From the NCBI RefSeq assembly GCF_016811075.1, contig NZ_JAFBGL010000004.1:1-64000 (forward strand): 64,000 bases of DNA, read 5' to 3'. The notes beneath the pieces are model-generated. The model saw nothing but the letters and a program-made list of their open reading frames with translations. It did no database searches and had not been told where the DNA came from. Every line of letters starts with the position of its first letter. Position 1 is the first letter of the stretch. The position numbers and the translations under genes were made by a program. Shown here one piece after another: positions 34,997-43,226 of this stretch. The stretch comes from Oceaniferula flava (GTDB taxonomy: Bacteria > Verrucomicrobiota > Verrucomicrobiia > Verrucomicrobiales > Akkermansiaceae).

Positions 34997-35713
34997 CTAG
35001 CGTTTGCGTCGCAGTAGCGCGAGGCCTCCGAGGGCCAACATCGCCATGCTGCTTGGCTCAGGAATGGTTTCCGTCTTCAGATTGTAAACCAGAGTAACTA
35101 TACCCGAGGCATTCACAGGGGTAATCGCATACTCGGTGCCACCATCGGAGGTGACGTTCAAATACTGCTCGGTGACGATGCCGATGTCGAAAGTCCGGTT
35201 CGCGCTACCTCCAGGTCCGCTGACATACTGGCTATACACACCACTGAACACAGTGTCGCCTCCGCTCGAAGAAACGGATTCTCCGCTCACCGCCATACCA
35301 TCTGCGCCCTCGGAGCTATAATCTCCAATGCCGTCACTGTCATTACCATCCAGACTGAATGTGCCTGAGTTGACGACCTCAGTGGAAGTAAACACGGGAG
35401 CAAAACTTGAATTCACGGTAGTCACATCCGTGTTGTCGCTATCCAAAGAGATTTTCGCACCAAATTCATAGCTCCCAGTGGCAGGATCCACAGCATCGTT
35501 ATCAATCACCAGCTGGCCGCCATAAATATCCATCTCCCAAGAAATAACAATGGATTCGATGTCACTGACATCTCCAGCGTAGCTCTCAAATGTCATGATC
35601 GTGGAGAACTGAGGGATGCTAGGCCCAAAGGTCTTCGTCTGGATAACTTGTTGAGCCTGAGTAGAAGAAACCAAAAAAGGTGCTAAAACCAAGGCTAAAT
35701 TAAATTTTTTCAT
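34997..35713 (-). CDS. PEP-CTERM secreted protein
   Basis: About 238 residues. The start at 35713 (MKKFNLALVLAPFLVSSTQAQ) gives a clean signal peptide; the frame extends to 35746. The body is Ser/Asp/Thr-rich with Asp repeats (DSDNTDVTTV, DGNDSDGIGDYSS) and no catalytic motif. The C-terminus TIPEPSSMAMLAL, hydrophobic segment and RRKR is a PEP-CTERM exosortase signal. Probably a surface or exopolysaccharide-associated protein. Monocistronic. Confidence 0.85.
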   Translation of the reverse strand: MKKFNLALVLAPFLVSSTQAQQVIQTKTFGPSIPQFSTIMTFESYAGDVSDIESIVISWEMDIYGGQLVIDNDAVDPATGSYEFGAKISLDSDNTDVTTVNSSFAPVFTSTEVVNSGTFSLDGNDSDGIGDYSSEGADGMAVSGESVSSSGGDTVFSGVYSQYVSGPGGSANRTFDIGIVTEQYLNVTSDGGTEYAITPVNASGIVTLVYNLKTETIPEPSSMAMLALGGLALLRRKR

Positions 35714-35947
35714 GGTAAGGGAACGGCAATATTCGTTGCCGCCCACAATTTATAAATAAAAAATTAGGACCTGCAAGGCAATAATTACAGTTTTGTTAAA
35801 AATGAGAGATTAATAAGGAAATTTATCGCGATTTCTCTTACAATTTTAAAACTAACAACCCCTTTTCCAAGGGCCCAATGAGCCTAGGACATCACATTTC
35901 AAATAGGTCGATAAGCGATCTGTCCCCCAATGGAGCCATACTCAACG

Positions 35948-36472
35948 CTAGTCCACAACGGACAAGCGCTCGCCACCCACCGCACTGCTGAGCTGCTGCA
36001 GCAGATCTGCCGCCTGCTTCTGACCGGTATTAGTCAGGAAAAACTGCTTGTGCGCGTGTAATCCGTCGCTTCGGATTTCCATCAGCTCCTTCTTCGCCAG
36101 GGTATCCACAATCTTGGTAGTATTCGCCGGCTTGCGATGGTGGCTGTGTAGCAGCACGTTGAGTTTTTTGGTGTCCGTCTCCTCACTTCCCTCGAGCAGC
36201 TTGTAATAGCTCGCGAGCAAGACCGTCTCTGTGCCGGAAAGTCGATACGAGGCATCGTTGAAAATCGCACGGATGGCGCGCAGGCTCTCCGAGACACTTT
36301 CGTCCTCATCCGCCTGTTGACCTACCTCAGCAAAAAATGCTTCCTCCGCCAGCTTCAGCTCCAGCTTCTTGGACATCATTTCATTGAACAAACGCATCTG
36401 GTCAGCACTCATCTGATCGCTCATCTCAGAGGTCAGACTCGCTAATTTTTGCAAGATATCGGTATTGGACAC
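35948..36472 (-). CDS. Winged-helix-type protein, probable regulator
   Basis: A 174-residue protein. The first 80 residues are helical and acidic (ILQKLASLTSEMSDQM). Residues about 85-150 (YRLSGTETVLLASYYKLL, then TKIVDTLAKKELMEIRSDGLHAHKQFFLTNTGQ) resemble a MarR/winged-helix fold with the wing at about 140-150. I would call it a DNA-binding regulator of unknown target. In its own upstream region (36512-36555) lie two exact TTTGTGAATAAC copies 32 bases apart, which fit an autoregulatory operator. Divergent from the gene at 36706. Confidence 0.6.
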   Translation of the reverse strand: MSNTDILQKLASLTSEMSDQMSADQMRLFNEMMSKKLELKLAEEAFFAEVGQQADEDESVSESLRAIRAIFNDASYRLSGTETVLLASYYKLLEGSEETDTKKLNVLLHSHHRKPANTTKIVDTLAKKELMEIRSDGLHAHKQFFLTNTGQKQAADLLQQLSSAVGGERLSVVD

Positions 36473-36511
36473 GCCGCAAATTACTCATATTGGCTCATTT
36501 GGGCAAGAAGA

Positions 36512-36555
36512 TTTGTGAATAACCGCCTCCGGATCACGCTATTTTTGTGAATAAC
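36512..36555. promoter_or_regulatory. Direct repeats, candidate operator
   Basis: TTTGTGAATAAC occurs twice exactly (36512-36523 and 36544-36555), 32 bases apart, about three helical turns. It lies in the AT-rich intergenic region between the divergent regulator and the gene at 36706, a typical place for an autoregulatory site. A further repeated AAATTAGC (36585, 36651) lies downstream. Confidence 0.5.
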
Positions 36556-36705
36556 TTAAGTGAGTCAAATGATTAAGTTTCCTTAAATTAGCAGTTTTTT
36601 ACCCTTACAAATGAAGCGTTTACAGGGTATTAGAGATTTATCCGTTTGCTAAATTAGCTATTATTAGCGAATTTTTCAGCGGACCCACTCACTCCCGCTC
36701 CTGCA

Positions 36706-37359
36706 ATGAAACGCCGCTTTGATCTCAACTCCCCCATCGGTGATCGGTCGACCCCACCAGAGCGTCACCGTTTTACATTTTCCGCCCGACGCCCAACGCT
36801 GTCGGAGCAGCCCACACCGAAGCCTACTGCCCCACAAGCCCCCCAACCTACGGACGCCTTCTTTGCTTCCGGTGTGGCGCTGCGTTTAACCGATGAGATT
36901 CCGCAGGATGAGTTGAAGAACTTTGCCGCCCACTTGTTAGGTGGTCTCTGTGCCAGCGCCCAACCGGCGACGCTCGACGACAACGGACTGACCCCCATCC
37001 ATCTGATTAGTCATGAACTGCCGAGCTTCGTCCGCCTCAAGGCCGAGCACCAGGATGCCAAGCAGCAGAAGTCCGAGCACACCGCCTTCACCAAGAAGCT
37101 GATCAAAGCCAGCGAACCCCTGCTCAACCACCAGCAGATCCCCGAGTCCGATAAAGCCGATCTGCTGGAGGCGAACTCCCTGACGGTGGAGAAAATGATG
37201 CAGCTGAAAATGCGTGAGATGAACTTGGCGGAACGCGTGCGCTTTCTCGAACAGGCGCTGCCGGAGTACATGCACGCCTTCGGCAAAGAAATGGGTTACT
37301 CGGATGATTTCTGCTCGCAGCTCTCGCGACTGACCACCGCCGTGCTCGCCGGCTGTTAG
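36706..37359 (+). CDS. Unknown helical protein
   Basis: A 217-residue protein with no signal peptide. The first 60 residues are Pro/Arg/Thr-rich (KRRFDLNSPIGDRSTPPERH, then PKPTAPQAPQPTDA) and disordered. The rest is helical and charged (LIKASEPLLNHQQIPESDK, LEANSLTVEKMMQLKMREMN). I recognise no family. The next gene begins 12 bases after the stop, so the two are probably cotranscribed. Confidence 0.6.
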   Translation: MKRRFDLNSPIGDRSTPPERHRFTFSARRPTLSEQPTPKPTAPQAPQPTDAFFASGVALRLTDEIPQDELKNFAAHLLGGLCASAQPATLDDNGLTPIHLISHELPSFVRLKAEHQDAKQQKSEHTAFTKKLIKASEPLLNHQQIPESDKADLLEANSLTVEKMMQLKMREMNLAERVRFLEQALPEYMHAFGKEMGYSDDFCSQLSRLTTAVLAGC

Positions 37360-37371
37360 AGCATCACCCCG

Positions 37372-38040
37372 ATGACGCCCCCCACAGAGCCCCCAGCCAA
37401 GCGATTGAGCTTCGGGCTGCTGTTGCTGATTTCTTTTGTGCTCTTCAATGGTGCTTATGTGATCGACCAGATGTTCCGCTGGAGCGATCCACTGCAGGGG
37501 CTGACCAACGGGCTGATCCACATCTTTTTCAACGGCATCACCTGGCTACTGATCATTCTCCCCTGGAGCCTAGTGATCAGGGCACTGTATCGTCGCAGGA
37601 AATGGCGGCGTTTCCGCAGTCAGTGGGTGCTTGCCCCCTCGCTGTTAGTGATGGCGCTGACTTTCGCCAACCTAGTTTTCAGTCCTCCAACTCCGAAAAA
37701 CCGTTTCCGGAGTTTCGCCCATACCGAGCTGCCGGAGAATGTGGGCCAGCTCCACTACCGCTTCACCGGCGGAGGCATCGCGGACTTTGGCGATACTTAT
37801 TATTTCCAAACCACCCCCGCCGAGGTGGATCGACTCATCACCGAGATGGCGCTCGAGGAGGATATCTTTTTCACCGAAGGAAAAGAGGACTACAGCTCGG
37901 TGCCGACGCTGCCTGACTGCCCAAACCACCAACTCTGGCCGGATGCTAAGTTGTATCAGCGTTCAGAGAATGGATGGTTTTACTACCTGCTGCACAATGC
38001 GGAAAAAACCGAGGTCTACGTGTTCATCGCCTGCATCTGA
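37372..38040 (+). CDS. Unknown two-helix membrane protein
   Basis: A 222-residue protein with two or three hydrophobic helices in the first 105 residues (FGLLLLISFVLFNGAYVI, LIHIFFNGITWLLIILPWSL, SLLVMALTFANLVF). A soluble domain of about 110 residues follows with no motif I recognise. It lies 12 bases after the unknown helical protein and probably forms a two-gene operon with it. Confidence 0.65.
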   Translation: MTPPTEPPAKRLSFGLLLLISFVLFNGAYVIDQMFRWSDPLQGLTNGLIHIFFNGITWLLIILPWSLVIRALYRRRKWRRFRSQWVLAPSLLVMALTFANLVFSPPTPKNRFRSFAHTELPENVGQLHYRFTGGGIADFGDTYYFQTTPAEVDRLITEMALEEDIFFTEGKEDYSSVPTLPDCPNHQLWPDAKLYQRSENGWFYYLLHNAEKTEVYVFIACI

Positions 38041-38145
38041 CTGGGGCACTCCCCGTTCTCGGACGGCGTTCATGCAAACTTCCACTGGCTGGCGGAAATT
38101 TCTGGGGAATATTGTGAAGGTCTGTGTGTCATACCGAGATACGTT

Positions 38146-38916
38146 ATGAATATCAAACAAAGCATCGCCCTCCTCGTCACCTCCACCGTCACCATGTTTT
38201 CCACCGTCTCAGCCGATCAACCTGCCGCCGCTGAAATCTCACGCCCGAAGGTGATTTTCTTCGATGTCAATGAGACCCTGCTCGACCTGACGCAAATGCG
38301 CAAGTCGGTGGGCGAGGCGCTCGGCGGCAAGGAGGAGCTGCTGCCGCTGTGGTTCTCCACCATGCTGCACTACTCGCTGGTGGACACCGCCACCGAACGC
38401 TACCACGGCTTCGCAGACATCGGTGTGGCCGCACTGATGATGGTGGCGCAGAACAACAACATCGAAATCACCGAGGCCGAGGCGCGCAAGGCGATCGTCA
38501 CCCCACTGCGCAGCATCCCGGCGCACGACGATGTAAAAAAAGGTCTGCAGTCGTTAAAGGACCAAGGATATCGACTCATCAGCTTTACCAACTCCTCGAA
38601 CAAGGGCGTGCAGACCCAGTTTGAAAATGCCGGCCTGGTCGAGTTCTTCGAGAAGCGCCTGAGCGTGGAAGATATCAAAACTTACAAGCCGAACCTCGCC
38701 TCCTACCAGTGGGCGATGAAACAAGCCGGCGTGAAACCTGAAGAAGCGATGATGGTAGCTGCCCACGGCTGGGACATCGCCGGGGTGAAGGCCGCAGGCA
38801 TGACCGGTGTCTTTGTCACCCGTCCCGGAAAAACCACCTACCCGCTCGCCATTCCCGCCGATAAGGAAGTGGCCACCATCACCGAGCTCGCCGAGTGGAT
38901 GAAGACGCTGAAGTAA
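38146..38916 (+). CDS. Exported HAD hydrolase, haloacid dehalogenase type II-like
   Basis: A 256-residue HAD-superfamily hydrolase with an N-terminal signal peptide (residues 1-22, cleavage after VSA). The nucleophile is Asp40 in FFDVNETLLDL; motif II is ISFTNSS (about 145), Lys is in TYKPNLASY (about 180) and motif III is MVAAHGWDIAGVKAAG (about 205). The DVNETL opening matches L-2-haloacid dehalogenase type II, so it may cleave C-halogen bonds or phosphate esters. Export is unusual for this class. Single gene. Confidence 0.85.
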   Translation: MNIKQSIALLVTSTVTMFSTVSADQPAAAEISRPKVIFFDVNETLLDLTQMRKSVGEALGGKEELLPLWFSTMLHYSLVDTATERYHGFADIGVAALMMVAQNNNIEITEAEARKAIVTPLRSIPAHDDVKKGLQSLKDQGYRLISFTNSSNKGVQTQFENAGLVEFFEKRLSVEDIKTYKPNLASYQWAMKQAGVKPEEAMMVAAHGWDIAGVKAAGMTGVFVTRPGKTTYPLAIPADKEVATITELAEWMKTLK

Positions 38917-38945
38917 GCAATCAGCTCGTTTAGAATTTCCCTCAG

Positions 38946-38990
38946 CCGCACCGACTGCGAGTGAAAATGACTTCACTCCAGTCGCTGCGG
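38946..38990. other. Long imperfect hairpin after the HAD gene
   Basis: CCGCACCGACTG pairs with CAGTCGCTGCGG, and an inner GAGTGAA pairs with TTCACTC, giving a near-continuous stem of about 18 bp with one mismatch and a small bulge. No T-run follows, so it may be a dispersed palindromic element or an mRNA stabiliser. Confidence 0.6.
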
Positions 38991-39048
38991 CGTGCTAGAT
39001 CATCGCCATGGAAAGAGCTGCCCGCACCCATGGCAGCCACAAGTCGCG

Positions 39049-39684
39049 ATGATCCTCTATTCCCTCAGTTTAATCGGCGTTGCCGTCTTTGCCATCAGTG
39101 GCGCCATTGCCGCTGGCCGCAAGCAGCTGGATTGGGTCGGTGTGGTGGCCCTTGGCGTGGTGACCTCCCTCGGCGGCGGCACCATTCGCGATGTGCTGCT
39201 CAAGGAAAGGACCGTGTTCTGGATCGAGGAACCGGCCTACCTGGTAGTCGCCATCGTTTCCTCCCTGCTGTTCATTCTCTACACACGATTTAGCGCCCCA
39301 CCGGGCAACAGCCTGCGCATTGCCGATGCCTTGGGGCTGGCATTGTTCAGCATTGCCGGCGCACAGATCAGTGAAGCGCAAGGCTGCGCGGCCATCGTTG
39401 TGATTCTCATGGGGATCACGACGGGAGTGGCCGGTGGCATCATCCGCGAAGCGCTATCGAACGAAACGCCCATGCTGTTTCGTTCCTCGGAGCCGCTTTA
39501 CTCGGTCGCCGCCCTCGCCGGCATCCTCGGCTACTTGCTGATGCAGAAGCTCGGCATGGAGCGGGGCCTCGCCGCTATGCTCGGTGCCGCGGTGGTGGCC
39601 ACGGTGCGCCTAGCCGCGATGTATTGGAACATCCGTCTGCCCGCCTTCAGCCTGGCGCATCACTCAAGCAGCAACCGCGGATGA
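39049..39684 (+). CDS. Trimeric intracellular cation (TRIC) channel family protein
   Basis: About 211 residues, with seven hydrophobic helices in two halves. Each half has the UPF0126/TRIC signature: GVVALGVVTSLGGGTIRDVLL (half 1) and GVAGGIIREALSNETPML (half 2). These are K+-permeable channels in bacteria. I chose the start at 39049, because the frame from 38992 adds a non-hydrophobic leader of 19 residues. The stop overlaps the next start in an ATGA (39681-39684), so GNAT translation is coupled. Confidence 0.9.
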   Translation: MILYSLSLIGVAVFAISGAIAAGRKQLDWVGVVALGVVTSLGGGTIRDVLLKERTVFWIEEPAYLVVAIVSSLLFILYTRFSAPPGNSLRIADALGLALFSIAGAQISEAQGCAAIVVILMGITTGVAGGIIREALSNETPMLFRSSEPLYSVAALAGILGYLLMQKLGMERGLAAMLGAAVVATVRLAAMYWNIRLPAFSLAHHSSSNRG

Positions 39685-40148
39685 TCCGCATTTACCAACA
39701 CGGCGATCATACCGCCATTGCCGAGATTTTCACCCGGGCAATCCACGAAATTGCCTGTGAGGATTATACCGAAGAGCAGTGCCTGGCGTGGTCGGGTCGG
39801 GCTCCCGATCCAGCCCACTGGAAAAATCGCTGCGAGCTCAAACGACCCTTCGTGGCAGTAGTGGGATCTAAGATCGCCGGGTTTCTCGAGCTGGACCCCG
39901 ACGGCCACATCGACTGCGCCTACGTGCATCCCGATTTTCAACGCCGTGGCATCATGCGCGGACTGCTGCGGCATGCGGTCGATACCGCCTTTGCCATGGA
40001 TCTCCCCCGGGTCTATGTCGAAGCCTCGATCTGTGCCCGCCCCTTGTTCGAGCAGGAAGGTTTTCAACTGGTGGCGGACCATGAGGTCGACCTGCAAGGC
40101 GTCCGACTGAAAAACTATCGCATGCAGCGACTCCACCCCGGGCGGTGA
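39681..40148 (+). CDS. GNAT family N-acetyltransferase
   Basis: About 155 residues. The start ATG overlaps the TRIC stop codon. The GNAT fold is seen in the acetyl-CoA-binding segment VHPDFQRRGIMRGLLRHAVD (about 82-101; Q/RxxGxG/A-like motif QRRGIM) and the FLELDPDGHIDCAYVHP strand before it. Close in style to YafP-type small acetyltransferases; the substrate is unknown. The coupling to a K+ channel gene suggests only shared transcription. Confidence 0.9.
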   Translation: MIRIYQHGDHTAIAEIFTRAIHEIACEDYTEEQCLAWSGRAPDPAHWKNRCELKRPFVAVVGSKIAGFLELDPDGHIDCAYVHPDFQRRGIMRGLLRHAVDTAFAMDLPRVYVEASICARPLFEQEGFQLVADHEVDLQGVRLKNYRMQRLHPGR

Positions 40149-40292
40149 AACTGGCAACCGTGTGGTCGACATCCGCGGGCTGGTTCATTTTCCGACCCAT
40201 CACGCCGATGCATTGCCGCAGGCAACATGACAGATTGATGCCCCCCCGGCAGTAGCAGCTGTCAGACTCATTCAAAAACCAATCACCGATCC

Positions 40293-41543
40293 ATGTTCCG
40301 CCACCGACTCCTCGCCCTCCTCCTGCTCGCCTGCGTCACGCCCGCCATGGCGGACAAACCGTTGAAAATCTACATCATGGCCGGGCAGTCGAACATGGTC
40401 GGCACCGGCGGCATCAAGACATTTCCCCACATCGGCGACGATCCGAAAACGGCGCCGCTGCTGAAGAAAATGCTCGGCCCCGACGGCAAACCGAAGGTGC
40501 TCGATCGCGTGTGGATTTCCTCGCTCAATGGCAAGATGAACCAACCGGGCGCCGAGGGGTTTGGCAAACTCAGCGCCGGCTACGGATTCCGTCGCCAGGA
40601 CCCGACCCAGCCTGACGAATTCATCGGGCCGGAGTATCTCTTCGGCATCACCATGGAAGAAGCCTACGACGGCCCTATTTTAATCATCAAAACCGCCTGG
40701 GGTGGACAGAACCTCAGCAACGACTACCGCTCGCCTGGCTCCGGTCCCTACACCATGAACGACGAACAAATCGAGGTGCTGAAAAAGAAAAACGCACTCG
40801 AGCGCGTGAAGAAACAAAAAGAGGAAGCCACCGGCCGCAACTACCGCTACATGATGGATCATGTGAACAAGGTGCTCGCCGACATCAAACGCGTCTACCC
40901 GGACTACGATGCCGACGCCGGCTACGAGCTCTCAGGCTTTGTCTGGTTCCAAGGCTGGAATGATTTCAGCGACATGCTGACCTATCCGGAAAGCAAGGGC
41001 GACAAGCAGTATGATGATTACAGCAAGCTCCTCGCACAGTTCATCCGCGACGTCCGCAAGGATCTGAAAACTCCCGAGCTGCCTTTTGTGGTCGGCGTCA
41101 TGGGAACCTACGGCGACTACACCCCGAAGACCTTCACCGGCCCGAAGGGAGCGGAGAAACGCATGAAACTCTTCCGCAAAGCCATGGCGGCACCGGCGGA
41201 CATGAAGGAGTTCAAGGGGACTGTCACCGCTGTTCAGACCGCTCCATTTTTCGAAAACAAACTCGGCGCCATCGACATCAAATTGCGCAAGGTCAAAGCG
41301 ATGGGCAAAAAGCTCGCGCAAAAGCACCCGGACGCGGCCAATGCTGACGGCAAAATGACCTTGGATGACCGCAGAGCCTATCTCGACAAGTACCGCGCCC
41401 AAGTCTGCACACCCGAGGAGATCAAGCTCTGGGACCGCGCGACCTCCATCGGTGGTTTCATCCACTACTACGGCTCGGCCAAATTCCACGCACAAGCAGG
41501 CAATGCCTTTGCCAAGGCGATGCTTGAAATCGAAAAGAACTAG
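40293..41543 (+). CDS. Secreted sialate O-acetylesterase (SASA) family esterase
   Basis: A 416-residue exported esterase: signal peptide at residues 1-20 (ending AMA), then KIYIMAGQSNMVGTGG with the nucleophile Ser in GQSNM. ILIIKTAWGGQNL and LSGFVWFQGWND are further SGNH-like blocks. The family removes acetyl or similar groups from polysaccharides; here the acceptor could be an algal or host glycan, which is inference. Located far from the sulfatase; single gene. Confidence 0.88.
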   Translation: MFRHRLLALLLLACVTPAMADKPLKIYIMAGQSNMVGTGGIKTFPHIGDDPKTAPLLKKMLGPDGKPKVLDRVWISSLNGKMNQPGAEGFGKLSAGYGFRRQDPTQPDEFIGPEYLFGITMEEAYDGPILIIKTAWGGQNLSNDYRSPGSGPYTMNDEQIEVLKKKNALERVKKQKEEATGRNYRYMMDHVNKVLADIKRVYPDYDADAGYELSGFVWFQGWNDFSDMLTYPESKGDKQYDDYSKLLAQFIRDVRKDLKTPELPFVVGVMGTYGDYTPKTFTGPKGAEKRMKLFRKAMAAPADMKEFKGTVTAVQTAPFFENKLGAIDIKLRKVKAMGKKLAQKHPDAANADGKMTLDDRRAYLDKYRAQVCTPEEIKLWDRATSIGGFIHYYGSAKFHAQAGNAFAKAMLEIEKN

Positions 41544-41553
41544 GCACCAATCA

Positions 41554-41575
41554 GCCCGCTGGATGGCCAGCGGGC
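41554..41575 (+). terminator. GC-rich hairpin after the esterase gene
   Basis: GCCCGCTGG pairs perfectly with CCAGCGGGC around ATGG, 11 bases past the stop. There is no T-run, so termination may need Rho or the hairpin only protects the 3' end. Confidence 0.5.
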
Positions 41576-41624
41576 GGCCGCGAAATCAATTTGACATCGG
41601 CTCAAACTGACTGAAAGAGGGAGT

Positions 41625-42365
41625 ATGCCCACAGAGCCAGAAAAAGTCGCCATCGTCACCGGTGGCTCGCGCGGAATCGGAGCCGCCATCGCCCGTCGAT
41701 TGGCCGCCGATGGCTGCGCCGTCATCGTCAACTACAGCCACAGCCAGGAACAAGCGGACGAAGTCGTCCAGGCCATCCGCGATGCCGGAGGCCGCGCTCA
41801 AGCCGCCAAGGCGGACGTCTCGAACGCAGAGGAAGTCGCCGAGCTGTTTGACATCGCGGAGCAGGCATTCGGCGGCGTCGATATCTTGGTGAACAATGCC
41901 GGCGTGCTCAGCATGGTCACCCTCGCAGAGGCGAAGGATGAAGATTTCGATCGGCTCGTGGCAGTTAATCTCAAAGGCAGCTTCAACACCATGCGTGAGG
42001 CCGCCAAGCGACTTCGCGACCAAGGCCGCATCATCAACCTGACTTCCAGTGTGATCGGTCTCGCCTTGCCCAAATATGCGATCTACGTCGCTACCAAAGC
42101 CGCCGTCGAAGCCATGGGCCAGGTGCTGGCGAACGAAATGCGCGGTCGCCAAATCTGCGTCAACGCCCTCGCCCCCGGCCCAACCGCCACCGACCTCTTT
42201 TTCAAAGGTAAGCCGGAGGCCCTGGTTGAAAAGCTCACTCACATGAGTCCACTGGAACGGCTCGGCACTCCGGAAGACATCGCCAACGCCGTATCCTTCC
42301 TGGCCAGCCCCGACGGCGCCTGGATCAACGGCCAAGTCATCCGCGCCAACGGTGGCATTGTTTAG
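41625..42365 (+). CDS. SDR-family oxidoreductase (FabG-like)
   Basis: A 246-residue classical short-chain dehydrogenase. The cofactor motif is TGGSRGIG (12-19), the NNAG strand is DILVNNAGVL (about 88-97), and the active-site pair is Tyr154-x3-Lys158 (YVATK) with the Ser upstream in NLTSSVIG. ALAPGPTATDLF and the end (WINGQVIRANGG) match the 3-oxoacyl-ACP reductase/glucose dehydrogenase group. An NADPH-dependent ketone/alcohol oxidoreductase; the substrate is unknown. Confidence 0.92.
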   Translation: MPTEPEKVAIVTGGSRGIGAAIARRLAADGCAVIVNYSHSQEQADEVVQAIRDAGGRAQAAKADVSNAEEVAELFDIAEQAFGGVDILVNNAGVLSMVTLAEAKDEDFDRLVAVNLKGSFNTMREAAKRLRDQGRIINLTSSVIGLALPKYAIYVATKAAVEAMGQVLANEMRGRQICVNALAPGPTATDLFFKGKPEALVEKLTHMSPLERLGTPEDIANAVSFLASPDGAWINGQVIRANGGIV

Positions 42366-42488
42366 CTTGGAAATCGTGAGGTTGTCATGCGCTCTGCCGT
42401 AGATCAATAGCTCAAGTCCTGCTTGTGCCTGTCAGTTTTCACCTCCTGAAACCGTTGACTTGATTGACGGGGGCCAATCAGGCATAGT

Positions 42489-42505
42489 GCTCTATCAGAT
42501 AGAGC
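42489..42505. promoter_or_regulatory. Perfect palindrome upstream of 42526
   Basis: GCTCTATCAGATAGAGC has eight-base arms around a central A, 21 bases before the chosen start. It fits a repressor site or mRNA hairpin and supports placing the start at 42526 rather than 42460, since the longer frame would encode the palindrome. Confidence 0.45.
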
Positions 42506-42525
42506 CACGCTCTCAGCGCAGACCA

Positions 42526-43206
42526 ATGATCGACCGCAGCAAAAGAAATGAAGCGATTTCGGCTCTCGAGGCCTACCTCGGTGACGAGATCACAGCCTTT
42601 GAGTTTGACGACCGGATTCACGATATCGAAAGCGACGATCTAACCGTGATCGAAGTCGTTCACGCCCTCTGGTTTCACTACGATGACTGCACCGACCACA
42701 AAATGCACCTCTCGAAACAAGAGTGGGATTACTTCCAGCGTCTCCTCCTCATCTTGCGCTCGGATGCCGAACTTGAATTTTCCAGACAATCTCGCTGGTC
42801 GTGGGATCACGCTCTGGCGTGGTTGGCGGCCTTGGGTTTTGGCCTCATTGCCATAGGGCTCGGCTGGGGTTGGCACCTACTTATTTGGTCGGTGCCTTTC
42901 GGAATCATTTCCATCTGCATCAGTCTTTATCGGAAAAGCAGAGAGCCAGAGCCAACTTCCTTTGAAATAGCCTGCATGCCTTTTCAGTCAGTCTCTCAAA
43001 TACGTGCACTTCGAGATCGCGTGCCGGAATTCAAGAAAAGACCTTATCGCAACGAAATCGGCAAAAGAAGAGTACGCCATCCCGCACAGGACTCATTCCA
43101 TTGGGCATTCTGCCATGCCTACTGGATCTTATTAGGGCCAGCCGCGCTATTTTTCCAAGGCTTTCCATCGCAGCACGATGACCAGTGGAATCTGCAGATG
43201 CCATAA
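42526..43206 (+). CDS. Unknown two-helix membrane protein
   Basis: About 226 residues. Residues 1-95 are soluble and acidic (ISALEAYLGDEITAFEFDDRI). Two adjacent transmembrane helices lie at about 100-140 (WLAALGFGLIAIGLGWGWHL, IWSVPFGIISICISLY). The C-terminal 85 residues are basic and then hydrophobic (HAYWILLGPAALFF). I recognise no family. The start at 42526 avoids encoding the palindrome at 42489. Confidence 0.6.
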   Translation: MIDRSKRNEAISALEAYLGDEITAFEFDDRIHDIESDDLTVIEVVHALWFHYDDCTDHKMHLSKQEWDYFQRLLLILRSDAELEFSRQSRWSWDHALAWLAALGFGLIAIGLGWGWHLLIWSVPFGIISICISLYRKSREPEPTSFEIACMPFQSVSQIRALRDRVPEFKKRPYRNEIGKRRVRHPAQDSFHWAFCHAYWILLGPAALFFQGFPSQHDDQWNLQMP

Positions 43207-43226
43207 GACATAATCACCCCCCGATC

